Part shown: piece by piece, positions 33,984 to 43,068 of the stretch
Numbering within the stretch: the first letter of the stretch is position 1
Layout: each line of letters begins with the position of its first letter
Assembly (NCBI GenBank): GCA_965659945.1
Contig: CBFHYJ010000001.1
Coordinates: 1 to 64,000, forward strand
Direction of reading: 5' to 3'
DNA length: 64,000 nt
From: VMDJ01 sp965659945
GTDB lineage: Bacteria; Pseudomonadota; Gammaproteobacteria; Chromatiales; Chromatiaceae
Translations under genes and position numbers: made by a program
Notes under the pieces: generated by a model
What the model was told of the DNA's origin: nothing
The model's input: the letters and a program-made list of their open reading frames with translations, nothing else
The model's database searches: none

Positions 33984-36533
33984 ATGGAACAGCAGTACGA
34001 CCCATCCACCCTCGAACAAACCGCGCAACAGCAGTGGGAAGACCAACAGTCCTTCAAGGCAACCGAAGACGATAGCAAAGAGAAATTCTATTGCTTATCA
34101 ATGTTTCCCTACCCCAGCGGCAAGCTGCACATGGGTCACGTGCGCAACTACACCATCGGTGATGTGGTCTCACGCTATCAGCGCATGCTCGGCAAAAATG
34201 TACTTCAACCGATGGGTTGGGATGCCTTTGGTCTGCCTGCTGAAAATGCTGCCATCAAAAACAAAACCGCACCTGCTGCTTGGACACGTTCAAACATCGA
34301 GTACATGAAAGCTCAGCTAAAGCGTTTAGGCTTTGGTTACGACTGGGATCGAGAGCTGGCAACCTGCGATGCAGACTACTACCGTTGGGAGCAATGGCTG
34401 TTCACCCGTATGGTGGAAAAAGGTTTGGCCTATCGCAAAACCGCAACGGTTAACTGGGACCCGGTTGACCAAACGGTTCTGGCTAACGAGCAAGTTATCG
34501 ATGGCAAGGGTTGGCGCTCTGGCGCACCGGTTGAAAAGCGCGACATCGAACAATGGTTCTTAAAGATCACCGACTACGCACAAGAGCTACTCGATGATCT
34601 GGATAAGCTACCCGGCTGGCCTGAGCAGGTAGTGACTCAACAACGTAACTGGATTGGTCGCTCAGAAGGCGTGCAAATGCACTTCGGTATTGAAGGTAGC
34701 GATGACACCATCGAAATCTATACCACCCGTCCCGACACCTTAATGGGTGTGACCTATCTCGCGGTGGCCGCTGAACATCCATTGGCACTCGAGCAAGCCA
34801 AAAATAACGATCAGCTCGCAAGCTTCATTCAAGAATGTAAGCAGGGCGGTGTATCCGAAGCTGAAATCGAAACGATGGAAAAGAAAGGCCAACCGATAGG
34901 TCTTAAGGCTATCCATCCGGTCACTGGCGAAACCGTTCCTGTGTATGCAGCTAACTTCGTGTTGATGAGCTACGGCACTGGCGCGGTTATGGCGGTACCT
35001 GCACATGATCAGCGCGATTGGGAATTTGCTGAAAAATACGGTATCGAAAAGAAACAAGTGATCATCACTGCAGATGGTTCTGACTGCAGCATTGATGAAG
35101 CTGCCTATGTTGAGAAAGGCGTACTGGCTAACTCAGGTGAGTTCGACGGCATGGCCTCTGCCGCTGCTTTTGATGCGATCGCCTCATGGTTAGAGCGCGA
35201 GGGCAAAGGCGCAAAACAAGTTAACTTCCGTCTGCGTGACTGGGGCGTCTCACGTCAACGTTACTGGGGCTGCCCTATCCCTATGGTGCACAAGCCCGAT
35301 GGTAGCGTTGAAGCTGCGACCGAGTTTCCTGTGACCTTGCCTGAAGATGTCATTGTTGATGGTTCAGGTTCACCACTGAAAAAGATGCCTGAGTTCATTG
35401 AGCTAGCTAACGGCGACAAGCGCGAAACCGACACCTTCGATACCTTCTTCGAAAGTAGTTGGTACTACGCACGTTACTGTTGTCCCGATGCGACTAACGC
35501 GATGCTCGATGAGCGCGCCAAATACTGGCTGCCTGTCGATCAATATATCGGCGGTATCGAACATGCGATTCTTCACCTGCTATACGCACGCTTCTTTAAC
35601 AAGCTGATGCGCGATGAAGATCTGATTGATAACGACGAGCCATTCACTCGCTTACTCACTCAAGGCATGGTGATTGCCGAGACTTGGTATCGCGAAAACA
35701 GTGATGGCTCAAAAGATTGGTTTAATCCTGCAGACATCATCGACATCAAACGTGATGATAAAGGTCGTCCGTTATCCGGCATGTATGCTGGCGATAATAA
35801 ACCGGTTATCTACGGCGGCATCGAAAAGATGTCAAAGTCGAAGAACAACGGTATCGATCCGCAACAGCTGATCGACAAGTACGGCGCTGACACCGTTCGC
35901 CTGTACACCATGTTCACCGCACCACCCGATCAATCTCTTGAATGGTCAAACGAAGGTGTCGAAGGTGCGCATCGTTTCTTAAAGCGTTTGTGGAACTTAG
36001 CTGCCAAACTCCAAGAGCAAATTGCAGAGGTGCCTGAGAATGGCGCGAACAAAAACGCACGTCGTGATGTGCACGAGAATCTACAAAAAGCCTTGTTCGA
36101 CTACGAGCGTCAGCAATACAACACCGTAGTATCGAGCTGCATGAGTATGGTCAACACGCTCAACAAGCTCGGTAAAAATGCAGACGACCTAGCCACCTTG
36201 CACGAAGGCCTGAGCATCGTCTTACGTTTGCTTACACCGATTGCACCGCACGTCACTCATCGCCTGTGGAACACACTTAACTTTGGTGATGACATCCTGT
36301 CTGCTGCATGGCCAGCGGTTGATCCGGAAGCACTGAAAAAAGATGCGATCGAGATCGTGGTGCAGGTAAACGGCAAGGTGCGCAGCAAAATTTCTGTCTC
36401 ACCTGAGGCAAGTAAAGACGAGATTGAAGCGGCCGCTCAGCAAGATGAGCACGTTATGCGCTTTACCGAGGGCACAACCATCCGTAAAGTAATCGTCGTC
36501 CCTGGCAAATTAGTCAACATCGTGGCTAATTAA
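33984..36533 (+). CDS. leuS: Leucyl-tRNA synthetase
   Basis: Class I synthetase, 849 residues from the ATG at 33984 (a GTG two codons earlier is also open). HIGH motif as HMGH at 49-52, KMSKS at 615-619, an editing domain between, with TTRPDTLMGVTY. First of leuS-lptE-holA, a standard arrangement. Confidence 0.97.
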   Translation: MEQQYDPSTLEQTAQQQWEDQQSFKATEDDSKEKFYCLSMFPYPSGKLHMGHVRNYTIGDVVSRYQRMLGKNVLQPMGWDAFGLPAENAAIKNKTAPAAWTRSNIEYMKAQLKRLGFGYDWDRELATCDADYYRWEQWLFTRMVEKGLAYRKTATVNWDPVDQTVLANEQVIDGKGWRSGAPVEKRDIEQWFLKITDYAQELLDDLDKLPGWPEQVVTQQRNWIGRSEGVQMHFGIEGSDDTIEIYTTRPDTLMGVTYLAVAAEHPLALEQAKNNDQLASFIQECKQGGVSEAEIETMEKKGQPIGLKAIHPVTGETVPVYAANFVLMSYGTGAVMAVPAHDQRDWEFAEKYGIEKKQVIITADGSDCSIDEAAYVEKGVLANSGEFDGMASAAAFDAIASWLEREGKGAKQVNFRLRDWGVSRQRYWGCPIPMVHKPDGSVEAATEFPVTLPEDVIVDGSGSPLKKMPEFIELANGDKRETDTFDTFFESSWYYARYCCPDATNAMLDERAKYWLPVDQYIGGIEHAILHLLYARFFNKLMRDEDLIDNDEPFTRLLTQGMVIAETWYRENSDGSKDWFNPADIIDIKRDDKGRPLSGMYAGDNKPVIYGGIEKMSKSKNNGIDPQQLIDKYGADTVRLYTMFTAPPDQSLEWSNEGVEGAHRFLKRLWNLAAKLQEQIAEVPENGANKNARRDVHENLQKALFDYERQQYNTVVSSCMSMVNTLNKLGKNADDLATLHEGLSIVLRLLTPIAPHVTHRLWNTLNFGDDILSAAWPAVDPEALKKDAIEIVVQVNGKVRSKISVSPEASKDEIEAAAQQDEHVMRFTEGTTIRKVIVVPGKLVNIVAN

Positions 36534-36543
36534 GGAAAGTATT

Positions 36544-37041
36544 ATGAAAAACATCACCGCCATCTCACGCACTCTCTGGATCAGCTTACTGATCATCGTG
36601 CTGACCGGTTGCGGCTTCCACTTACGTGGCGCACTACCGACCTTAACCATAGATAACCCGATCTACATCGCGGGCGTTGATAAAAACAGTGACCTGTATC
36701 GTGAGCTTGCACGTCAATTACGCGGAGCGAAGAGTATTATCACCGAAACGCGCAGCCTTGCGAAAAGCGTACTGACCATTTCTGACTACCGCTCACGCGA
36801 GCGTCAGCTCACCTTGAACAGCAGCAACCAAGCGGTCGAGTACGAATTAGAAGAAAGCTTTAACTTCTCGGTTCAAACTAGCAATACAACCGTTGAACGC
36901 CGCCCACTCAAAGTTACCCGCGTATTGGGCCGGACCGAATCTGAAACACTCGCACGTGAACGTGAAGAGCGTGAGATGCGCATCAACATGCGTCACGATT
37001 TGGTTAATCAGTTGATGTATCAACTCGCTCGCATTAACTAA
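36544..37041 (+). CDS. lptE: LPS-assembly lipoprotein LptE
   Basis: Outer-membrane lipoprotein that plugs LptD. Lipobox LTGC with the lipidated Cys23, then GFHLRGA, the family hallmark. 165 residues. AAGGAA precedes the ATG. Sits between leuS and holA as in most gammaproteobacteria. Confidence 0.95.
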   Translation: MKNITAISRTLWISLLIIVLTGCGFHLRGALPTLTIDNPIYIAGVDKNSDLYRELARQLRGAKSIITETRSLAKSVLTISDYRSRERQLTLNSSNQAVEYELEESFNFSVQTSNTTVERRPLKVTRVLGRTESETLAREREEREMRINMRHDLVNQLMYQLARIN

Positions 37042-37044
37042 TCT

Positions 37045-38061
37045 GTGCGAGTTCGACTCGAACAACTGCCGGCACAACTCAAGCAGGGCTTAAGTCCGAT
37101 CTATCTGGTGAGTGGTGATGAGCCACTGCAACGCAACGAAGCCTGTGATGCTATTCGTGCGGCAGCACGTGATGCCGGCTTTAGCCAACGTGAGATCTTC
37201 GAAGTCGGTACCAGCTTTGACTGGAACCAACTACTGGCCGAAGCCAATGCACTGTCATTGTTTGCCGAACAAAAAATCATCGATCTGCGCATACCAAATG
37301 GCAAGCTTGGGCGTGACGGTGGCGCAGCACTCACCGAGTACTGTAGCAATCCACCGCAAGATACCCTGCTACTGATCACCCTACCTAAGCTCGATCGCGC
37401 ACAACAAAACAGCAAATGGTTTAAAGCGGTTGAGCAAAACGCCTCGATCATTCAGATCTGGCCGGTCGAACCTAAACAGCTACCCGGTTGGATAGCACAT
37501 CGTCTAAAGCTAGCTGGCTTTAGTACCACACCCGATGCTGCACAACTACTATCCGATCGTGTTGAAGGTAATTTGCTTGCCGCACATCAAGAGATCGAAA
37601 AACTCAGCCTACTGCGCGAGCCCGGCCCGTTAAGCGCCGAGGACCTACTCCAAGTGATTGCCGATAATGCTCGCTACGATGTATTTGAGCTTGTGGATAG
37701 CGCGCTGCGTGGCGAATTACATCGCTGCCTAAAAATATTGGCCGGCCTAAAAGGCGAAGGTATCGCTCCACCGGTGGTGCTGTGGGCTTTACATCGGGAA
37801 GTGGCGCAACTAGCCTCTTTATCTACCGATGTAGCTAAAGGATTAAGCATGGATCATGCACTGACACGCGCCAAGGTATGGGATAAACGCAAGCCCATGG
37901 TCAGCAATGCGCTTAAACGACTCAAGCCACCACAGTGGTTATCACTGATGGCTGAGTGTTCAAAAATAGACGCCTCGGCAAAAGGCGCCAACGAGCACGA
38001 TGCTTGGCAATTACTCGAAACCAGCTGCTCAACCTTGTGTGGCTATCCAACTAGCATTTAA
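37045..38061 (+). CDS. holA: DNA polymerase III delta subunit HolA
   Basis: Clamp-loader subunit that opens the beta clamp. 338 residues, with the N-terminal YLVSGDEPLQRNEACDAIR and the central EGNLLAAHQEIEKLSLL typical of HolA. GTG start three bases after the lptE stop. Confidence 0.95.
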   Translation: MRVRLEQLPAQLKQGLSPIYLVSGDEPLQRNEACDAIRAAARDAGFSQREIFEVGTSFDWNQLLAEANALSLFAEQKIIDLRIPNGKLGRDGGAALTEYCSNPPQDTLLLITLPKLDRAQQNSKWFKAVEQNASIIQIWPVEPKQLPGWIAHRLKLAGFSTTPDAAQLLSDRVEGNLLAAHQEIEKLSLLREPGPLSAEDLLQVIADNARYDVFELVDSALRGELHRCLKILAGLKGEGIAPPVVLWALHREVAQLASLSTDVAKGLSMDHALTRAKVWDKRKPMVSNALKRLKPPQWLSLMAECSKIDASAKGANEHDAWQLLETSCSTLCGYPTSI

Positions 38062-38143
38062 GTTTCACCAAACTCGAATTTCTCTTCTATACTCATCTGA
38101 CTACTAATAGAAGTAGGTCAATAAAAATCCAAAGGAGAGTTTC

Positions 38144-38620
38144 GTGAAATCATTGATTAAAGCCTTCATAGCGATTGCACTACTGTTTGGTTTTAGCCAA
38201 ACCACATTGGCTGATGGCCACGGTAAACAAAAAGTGGTTTACCACATTAACTACGACAACCCTAAGCAGCAAGGTGGCGCTTTGCGTAACATCCAAAACC
38301 ACATCAATGCAGTTGGCGCTGACAAGCTCGACTTGCGCGTGGTGTTACATGGCAACGGCTTAGCACTGCTCGTTCTACCTGAGGCACATAGCCGCGTACC
38401 TAAGTTCAAGCATGCGAATGCTAATGATCAAATGACTGCAAAGGTCGATGGTCTGCGTAACCAAGGCGTGAGCTTTAAGGTCTGCGCCAATACAGTTAAA
38501 GGACGTAAGGTGAATATTGAGACTGATCTTCACGATGTATCTGACGCAGACATCGTGCCTAGCGGGGTTGCTGAGCTTGCGATTCTGCAAGGCCAAGGCT
38601 TCGCTTACATCAAGCCATAA
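38144..38620 (+). CDS. Exported DsrE-like protein
   Basis: A 158-residue DsrE/DsrF-fold protein with a clear signal peptide (cleavage near residue 23, TLA/DGHG). KVVYHINYDNPKQQGGALRNIQNHI and DLRVVLHGNGLALLV are characteristic. One cysteine, Cys114, lies in SFKVCANTV, the position of the sulfur-carrying cysteine in the family. The secreted form is distinct from cytoplasmic DsrEFH and is common in sulfur oxidisers; a periplasmic sulfur or thiol role is inferred. The GTG start has AAGGAGAG five bases upstream. Monocistronic. Confidence 0.86.
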   Translation: MKSLIKAFIAIALLFGFSQTTLADGHGKQKVVYHINYDNPKQQGGALRNIQNHINAVGADKLDLRVVLHGNGLALLVLPEAHSRVPKFKHANANDQMTAKVDGLRNQGVSFKVCANTVKGRKVNIETDLHDVSDADIVPSGVAELAILQGQGFAYIKP

Positions 38621-38633
38621 AACCTTCGCCCAC

Positions 38634-38661
38634 AAAAAAGCCCGCGTTAGCGGGCTTTTTT
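38634..38661. terminator. Bidirectional terminator between the DsrE-like gene and the hybrid kinase
   Basis: GCCCGC - GTTA - GCGGGC (38640-38645 with 38650-38655), six A before and six T after, so it can stop both convergent transcripts. Confidence 0.87.
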
Positions 38662-38673
38662 ATTGCGTGATGC

Positions 38674-41088
38674 TTACGTTTGATGTTGATCAACCTTGTC
38701 ATCATCAGTACCCTGAACACAGGCTGCATAAGCTGCATTTAACTTAGGTAGATCAACCGGCTTCTCAATCACTTGATTGGCACCCATCGCAAGCAGTTGC
38801 TCACTTTCTTCACCAATCACGGCCGCGGTGACACCGATAATTGGCTTTCTAAAGCCAAACTCACGCAGCTTGCTGGTTAACTCGTAGCCATTCATGTTCG
38901 GCATCATGATGTCGGTGATCACAAGGTCATACTTATCAGGGTTCTCTTTGACTAACGCCAAGGCCTCGATACCGTCATTAGCCATAGCAACTGTTGAGCC
39001 ACCCTTATTAATAACAATTTCTGTGACTCTTCGAATCACCTCATTATCTTCTGCCAACAAGACATGCATACCCTCAATGGTTTTTGTCGCCGCTTCTTGC
39101 TCAAGCGGCTGCTCATACTGAACAGCTTCTTCCGCCATAAAGGTCAGTTCAAAAACACTGCCGCCTTCTTCACGTAAGCGATATGTCAAATCACCGCCAA
39201 ATTGGTTCGCATACTCACGCGCAATATAAAGGCCAAGCCCTGTCCCATCCGCTTGCGTTGAACCACGCGCGAAGGCAGTAAACATTTTTTCTTGGTCTGC
39301 CGGTGAAATACCTCGGCCGTTATCCTCAACTTGAATGGATGTTAGCCATTGCGTTTCATCTTTTCTGATTGCAGATATTTTTAATAGAATTTCTGAGCAC
39401 GCAGAATGAACTGAAGCATTCTTTACTAAGTTAGTCAGAATCTGTCGAACCAACTGCACATTGAACTTCAATACCGTAGGCATCTCGCCATCTGTTATAG
39501 TTTTGATGACTTGTCCATTTTGTTCTAACAGCACACTCAGGGATGTCGCAATTTTTTCGATGGTGACAAAGACTTGCACGACCCTGTCATCAGCTGTTTT
39601 TATTTGCTCTGACTTAATTACCGAACGTAAATCATTAAGGACAACAATTAAGTGATCTGAAAGTTCTTCTATCTTTTCAGCATCCTCTGGATCCTGACAG
39701 GTAATACCTTTGTTATGAATCAGCATGTTCATCGATGCTGCTGGTGTGCGAATCTCGTGGCTGATCACCGCAAACATTTGTTTTTGACGATCTTTCTCTT
39801 CCTCGAGTTTCCGTGCAGCACGCTCCGCGTTATCTTTGGCGTCTAACTCATCGGTAATGTCGATTGATACGCCTAAAGCCAATAGCTTTTCGCCGCGCAT
39901 TTCGGTCGTCGCGATGACGCGATAAGAAGCAAGCTCACCCGATGCGGTGACATAGGGGTGCGTGAAGGTGGTTATGGCACCTGGACCTGCCTCAATCGAG
40001 GCTTGCAAATCCTGTTGAAACGCTTCGCGCGCTGCCTCAGGAACATTCTGCGCCACCTGTGCCATCGATATAACTGCATCCTCCGGTAGGTTCATGCGTG
40101 CCATTAAGGTGGCATTTCCGCGCAACGTTCCGCCTGTTAAGTCGCACTCAAAAAACCCTACCCCGCCCCCTTCAGCCATCAACTCCATTTGCTGGGTTTG
40201 TTTTCTCGCCTGACTTAACGAGGCTGATAATTCATTTTGGGTCTCTGATAAATCATTCAAGGTGCTTTGCAGACTCTCATGGCTGTACCAATAACGCGAG
40301 GTGATCCAAGTGATCAAGATAAACATCGTGACCATGCCAACCATCAATCGCATATGCATTTCGCTGATCCCACTATCGAAACGGATACTTTGGAATGCCG
40401 GTAGTTCTAATAGGATAATGCCAATGGTGATACCCAACGCTATCGGCATACCTTTTACAATCGCGCTAAAGGTTAAGCTATTGGTCATCTCACGCTGATT
40501 AAATAAGCTGTATAACACCACCATGCCAATTAAGCTGGCAATCACATGTCGCGAGAGAAACGGTGTCATCGCAAAGTCGATGACGGGCGAGCTGTAGATA
40601 CCAAGCAGTGAAATACCTAACAGGGCGACACTGAGCATCAGGGCATCAAAAGCCGGCAGTAAGCCATTCTGCCCGACCAAAAACCAGTAGAGTACAAGTA
40701 GCGTGAGAGAAAAGGCCAGTTTGGCCCTAACAGTGCTTAGCCAGCCTCGACTTACTGCAAAATATAACGCTGCAAATACAATTAGCGAGGTAACATAGGT
40801 ACTCGTATTACCGTGCTCTCCTTTTGCATATGATCTTATGAAGTAAAGAATGAGTACTAAAATCATTCCCTGAAGCAGTATATTTTGAATTATTTTTTTA
40901 AATAACTGCTGATTCCACTTATCAGCTTCCATTAAACAATGTATCGGGTAGATCAACAAAACGTTAATCAAGAGCAATCGGGAGACATAAGGCTCTGCTG
41001 CTTGCACCGCACTGAAGTGCTCAGCAATCGCCCATAACATGATAATCAGGTAGGGCACAAGTAAACGGAAACGGCCGCGATACGTCAA
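38674..41088 (-). CDS. Membrane hybrid sensor histidine kinase with receiver domain
   Basis: 804 residues. Seven or eight membrane helices fill residues 8-262, followed by a coiled coil (272-305), a PAS-like domain (about 305-415), HisKA with His444 (AVISHEIRTPAASMN), HATPase (N box LTNLVKNAS, G1 VEDNGRGIS, G2 DGTGLGLYIA) and a C-terminal receiver with Asp726 (ITDIMMPNMNG) and Lys777. The helical module is not one I can name. No output regulator is adjacent. Start TTG at 41088, overlapping the upstream stop as TTGA, which implies coupling; no ribosome site is visible. Confidence 0.9.
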   Translation of the reverse strand: MTYRGRFRLLVPYLIIMLWAIAEHFSAVQAAEPYVSRLLLINVLLIYPIHCLMEADKWNQQLFKKIIQNILLQGMILVLILYFIRSYAKGEHGNTSTYVTSLIVFAALYFAVSRGWLSTVRAKLAFSLTLLVLYWFLVGQNGLLPAFDALMLSVALLGISLLGIYSSPVIDFAMTPFLSRHVIASLIGMVVLYSLFNQREMTNSLTFSAIVKGMPIALGITIGIILLELPAFQSIRFDSGISEMHMRLMVGMVTMFILITWITSRYWYSHESLQSTLNDLSETQNELSASLSQARKQTQQMELMAEGGGVGFFECDLTGGTLRGNATLMARMNLPEDAVISMAQVAQNVPEAAREAFQQDLQASIEAGPGAITTFTHPYVTASGELASYRVIATTEMRGEKLLALGVSIDITDELDAKDNAERAARKLEEEKDRQKQMFAVISHEIRTPAASMNMLIHNKGITCQDPEDAEKIEELSDHLIVVLNDLRSVIKSEQIKTADDRVVQVFVTIEKIATSLSVLLEQNGQVIKTITDGEMPTVLKFNVQLVRQILTNLVKNASVHSACSEILLKISAIRKDETQWLTSIQVEDNGRGISPADQEKMFTAFARGSTQADGTGLGLYIAREYANQFGGDLTYRLREEGGSVFELTFMAEEAVQYEQPLEQEAATKTIEGMHVLLAEDNEVIRRVTEIVINKGGSTVAMANDGIEALALVKENPDKYDLVITDIMMPNMNGYELTSKLREFGFRKPIIGVTAAVIGEESEQLLAMGANQVIEKPVDLPKLNAAYAACVQGTDDDKVDQHQT

Positions 41089-41489
41089 TAGCGTAATAAT
41101 GTGGCTGGGATTGCAAAGGTAAGCGGTAGATAACCGTTTTTATACACAACAAGAATCGAGAACAACGGAAAGAGTAGCGCCACGGGTAAGCTTAAAATTA
41201 ATACCCTTCTATGCTTTGCCAAGGTAACTATGCCCATAAGCGCGGAAACGATAAAAAATACACCTACCACTACCATCACATTGGTTGTTGCAAGCGCCTT
41301 AACGCCAGCAAATTGCGCCACAACAATTAACGCAAAAACAAAGGCTAATGAACCCAAGATAGTTTGAATGGATACAACATTGCGCTCGAGCTGTTGCTCT
41401 AGGTTGTTGGGTAACTGAAATGTGTTTGTTAGAAATCGCATGTGTGATACATCCTGTAACTGCGGTTTGTCCTTAATAATGGAGCTCAT
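41085..41489 (-). CDS. Hypothetical membrane protein coupled to the hybrid kinase
   Basis: A protein of 134 residues from the ATG at 41489 (another ATG at 41441 has AGGAT upstream and is a fair alternative). A soluble N-terminus is followed by three or four hydrophobic segments (GSLAFVFALIVVAQFAGV, NVMVVVGVFFIVSALMGIV, ILSLPVALLFPLFSILVV). I do not recognise a family. The TTGA overlap with the kinase suggests that the two work together, perhaps as a sensing partner (inference). It is preceded by the minus-strand start region at 41490-41542. Confidence 0.72.
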   Translation of the reverse strand: MSSIIKDKPQLQDVSHMRFLTNTFQLPNNLEQQLERNVVSIQTILGSLAFVFALIVVAQFAGVKALATTNVMVVVGVFFIVSALMGIVTLAKHRRVLILSLPVALLFPLFSILVVYKNGYLPLTFAIPATLLRY

Positions 41490-41542
41490 TTTAGCACTTT
41501 TTTCTAATGTGCGTTGCAACTGTGGAATCAGACATTTCTGAC

Positions 41543-41569
41543 AAAAAAGCCCCGCTCATGTGGCGGGGC
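41543..41569 (-). terminator. Intrinsic terminator next to the PfkB kinase gene
   Basis: On the minus strand GCCCCGC (41563-41569) - CACATGA - GCGGGGC (41549-41555) followed by six T (41543-41548). It lies downstream of the PfkB kinase gene (ends 41594) and upstream of the hybrid-kinase pair, insulating them. Confidence 0.85.
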
Positions 41570-41593
41570 TTTAACGGCAAGGGTACGCACGTT

Positions 41594-42532
41594 TTAACGC
41601 GGTAGCGGCATGCCAAAGGCCGACTCAAAACGTACCGCAAATTCATTCATGCTAAAGCGGTGATTCTGCGGACCTTGGCTTTCGATTTTGTACGCGCCCA
41701 TCAGTGAGGCAATACGTGCGGTGATCTCCCAGTCGTAGCCTTTCATCAAACCGAACAACAAGCCACCACGGTAGGCATCGCCACAACCGGTTGGGTCAAC
41801 TAAGACTTCTGGCTTGGCTACCGGAATCTCGAGTCGCTGACCTTGGGTGTAGATGTAAGAGCCTTCGCCACCGCGCGTAACGATGACCGCTTCGACCATC
41901 TCAGCGAGTTGCTCCATGCTTTTCCCTGTGCGCTCTTCCATCAATTTCGCTTCGTAGTCGTTAAACGCACAGTACGTCGCTTGCTCGGCAAAGCGCGTTA
42001 GATCAGCGCCATCAAACATCGGCATGCCTTGACCCGGATCAAAGATAAAGGGAATGCCCGCTGCGGCGAATTGTTCCGCATGCTCGATCATGCCCTGACG
42101 ACCATCGGGTGACACGATGCCTATGCTCACGCCTGCATGATTGCTTACCTTATTAATATGAGCGTGGTTCATCGCGCCCGGGTGGAACGCGGTGATTTGG
42201 TTGTCATCTTGGTCGGTGGTGATAAACGCTTGTGCGGTGAATTCTTTTTCGACCATGGTGATGCCATCACGGCTAACACCTTTGGCATCCATCCAATCGG
42301 CATATGGTTGGAAGTCGCTACCAACCGTCGCCATAGGCTTACCTTCGCCACCGAGTAGATGCAGGTTGTAGGCAATGTTGCCGGCACAACCGCCGTAGTT
42401 ACGGCGCATTTCTGGCACTAAAAAAGAGACATTCAGGATGTGCACTTGATCAGGCAGGATGTGATTTTTGAATTGGTCTTGGAAGACCATGATGGTGTCG
42501 TAAGCCATTGAGCCGGTGATCAGCGCAGTCAT
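41594..42532 (-). CDS. PfkB family carbohydrate/nucleoside kinase
   Basis: A 312-residue ribokinase-fold enzyme. The N-terminal PfkB motif GGCAGNIAYNLHLLGG is near 48-63; the C-terminal DPTGCGDAYRGGLLFG holds the catalytic Asp and anion hole. Members of this subgroup are annotated as adenosine kinase-like; substrate cannot be fixed from sequence. If adenosine kinase, it would recycle adenosine to AMP, a substrate needed by AprBA in the oxidative direction (speculative). Confidence 0.88.
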   Translation of the reverse strand: MTALITGSMAYDTIMVFQDQFKNHILPDQVHILNVSFLVPEMRRNYGGCAGNIAYNLHLLGGEGKPMATVGSDFQPYADWMDAKGVSRDGITMVEKEFTAQAFITTDQDDNQITAFHPGAMNHAHINKVSNHAGVSIGIVSPDGRQGMIEHAEQFAAAGIPFIFDPGQGMPMFDGADLTRFAEQATYCAFNDYEAKLMEERTGKSMEQLAEMVEAVIVTRGGEGSYIYTQGQRLEIPVAKPEVLVDPTGCGDAYRGGLLFGLMKGYDWEITARIASLMGAYKIESQGPQNHRFSMNEFAVRFESAFGMPLPR

Positions 42533-42718
42533 AAGTTACCTCTAATATACGAATGCAAAATCGCTGGAAATGATGATGCATATTGCAGTGGGCAATGGTA
42601 CCTTAGTGCGAGCGAATCTGCCCTAAGAAGGCAGTCAAACGCTGCCGTGACGTTGGTGGCACGGTGACCACACAGGCAACTGTGTAGCGAGTTAATAAAA
42701 CTTAGGAGTTGGACTTTC

Positions 42719-43024
42719 ATGAAAATCCAAAAATTATTTGTTGCAGCAGCTGCTGCTCTACTTCTATCTAGCGCATCTTTCGCGGCTTCTCAAGCGGATG
42801 CTGATGCGGCTATCTCTGCGGCTAAAGCGGCTAACAAAGCAGCTAAAGGCGCACAGTGGCGTGATACCGGCAAGATGATTAAAGCAGCTGAAGCTGCAGC
42901 AAAAGAAGGCAAGTTTGATGCCGCTGTGAGCGAAGCGAAAGCCGCTGAGTTCCAGGCAAGCATTGCACAACAACAAGCGAAGGGCGCGAATAACGCAGGT
43001 AACCCTTCTTACTTGTATAACTAA
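42719..43024 (+). CDS. Small alanine-rich exported protein, SoxXA-binding protein (SoxK)-like
   Basis: A 101-residue protein with a signal peptide (cleavage near 22, SASFA/ASQ), then a helical Ala/Lys-rich chain (DAAISAAKAANKAAKGAQWRD, TGKMIKAAEAAAKEGKFDAA) ending NAGNPSYLYN. This pattern, including WRDTGKMIK and the tail, resembles the SoxXA-binding protein of sulfur oxidisers. I am recalling the pattern, not aligning it. AGGAG lies ten bases before the ATG and a terminator follows, so it is monocistronic. No sox genes are in the window. A generic Lpp-like helical protein is the alternative. Confidence 0.6.
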   Translation: MKIQKLFVAAAAALLLSSASFAASQADADAAISAAKAANKAAKGAQWRDTGKMIKAAEAAAKEGKFDAAVSEAKAAEFQASIAQQQAKGANNAGNPSYLYN

Positions 43025-43041
43025 GCTGCTTTAGTTGAAGA

Positions 43042-43064
43042 AGCCCGCGAAAGCGGGCTTTTTT
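43042..43064 (+). terminator. Intrinsic terminator after the SoxK-like gene
   Basis: AGCCCGC - GAAA - GCGGGCT (43042-43048 with 43053-43059), GNRA tetraloop, then a T run to 43064. The GtrA start codon follows five bases later. Confidence 0.88.
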
Positions 43065-43068
43065 ATGT

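Noticed and set aside
38375..38635. Minus-strand open frame opposite the DsrE-like gene
   Set aside because: It is a shadow of the plus-strand gene, overlaps the terminator, and its product shows no family features; the same holds for many long opposite-strand frames over aprM, petB, hisD, murA, kdsD and ntrY.
42564..42617. Seventeen-codon ORF (MMHIAVGNGTLVRANLP) upstream of the SoxK-like gene
   Set aside because: No convincing ribosome site, and the composition is not protein-like; treated as leader or promoter DNA.
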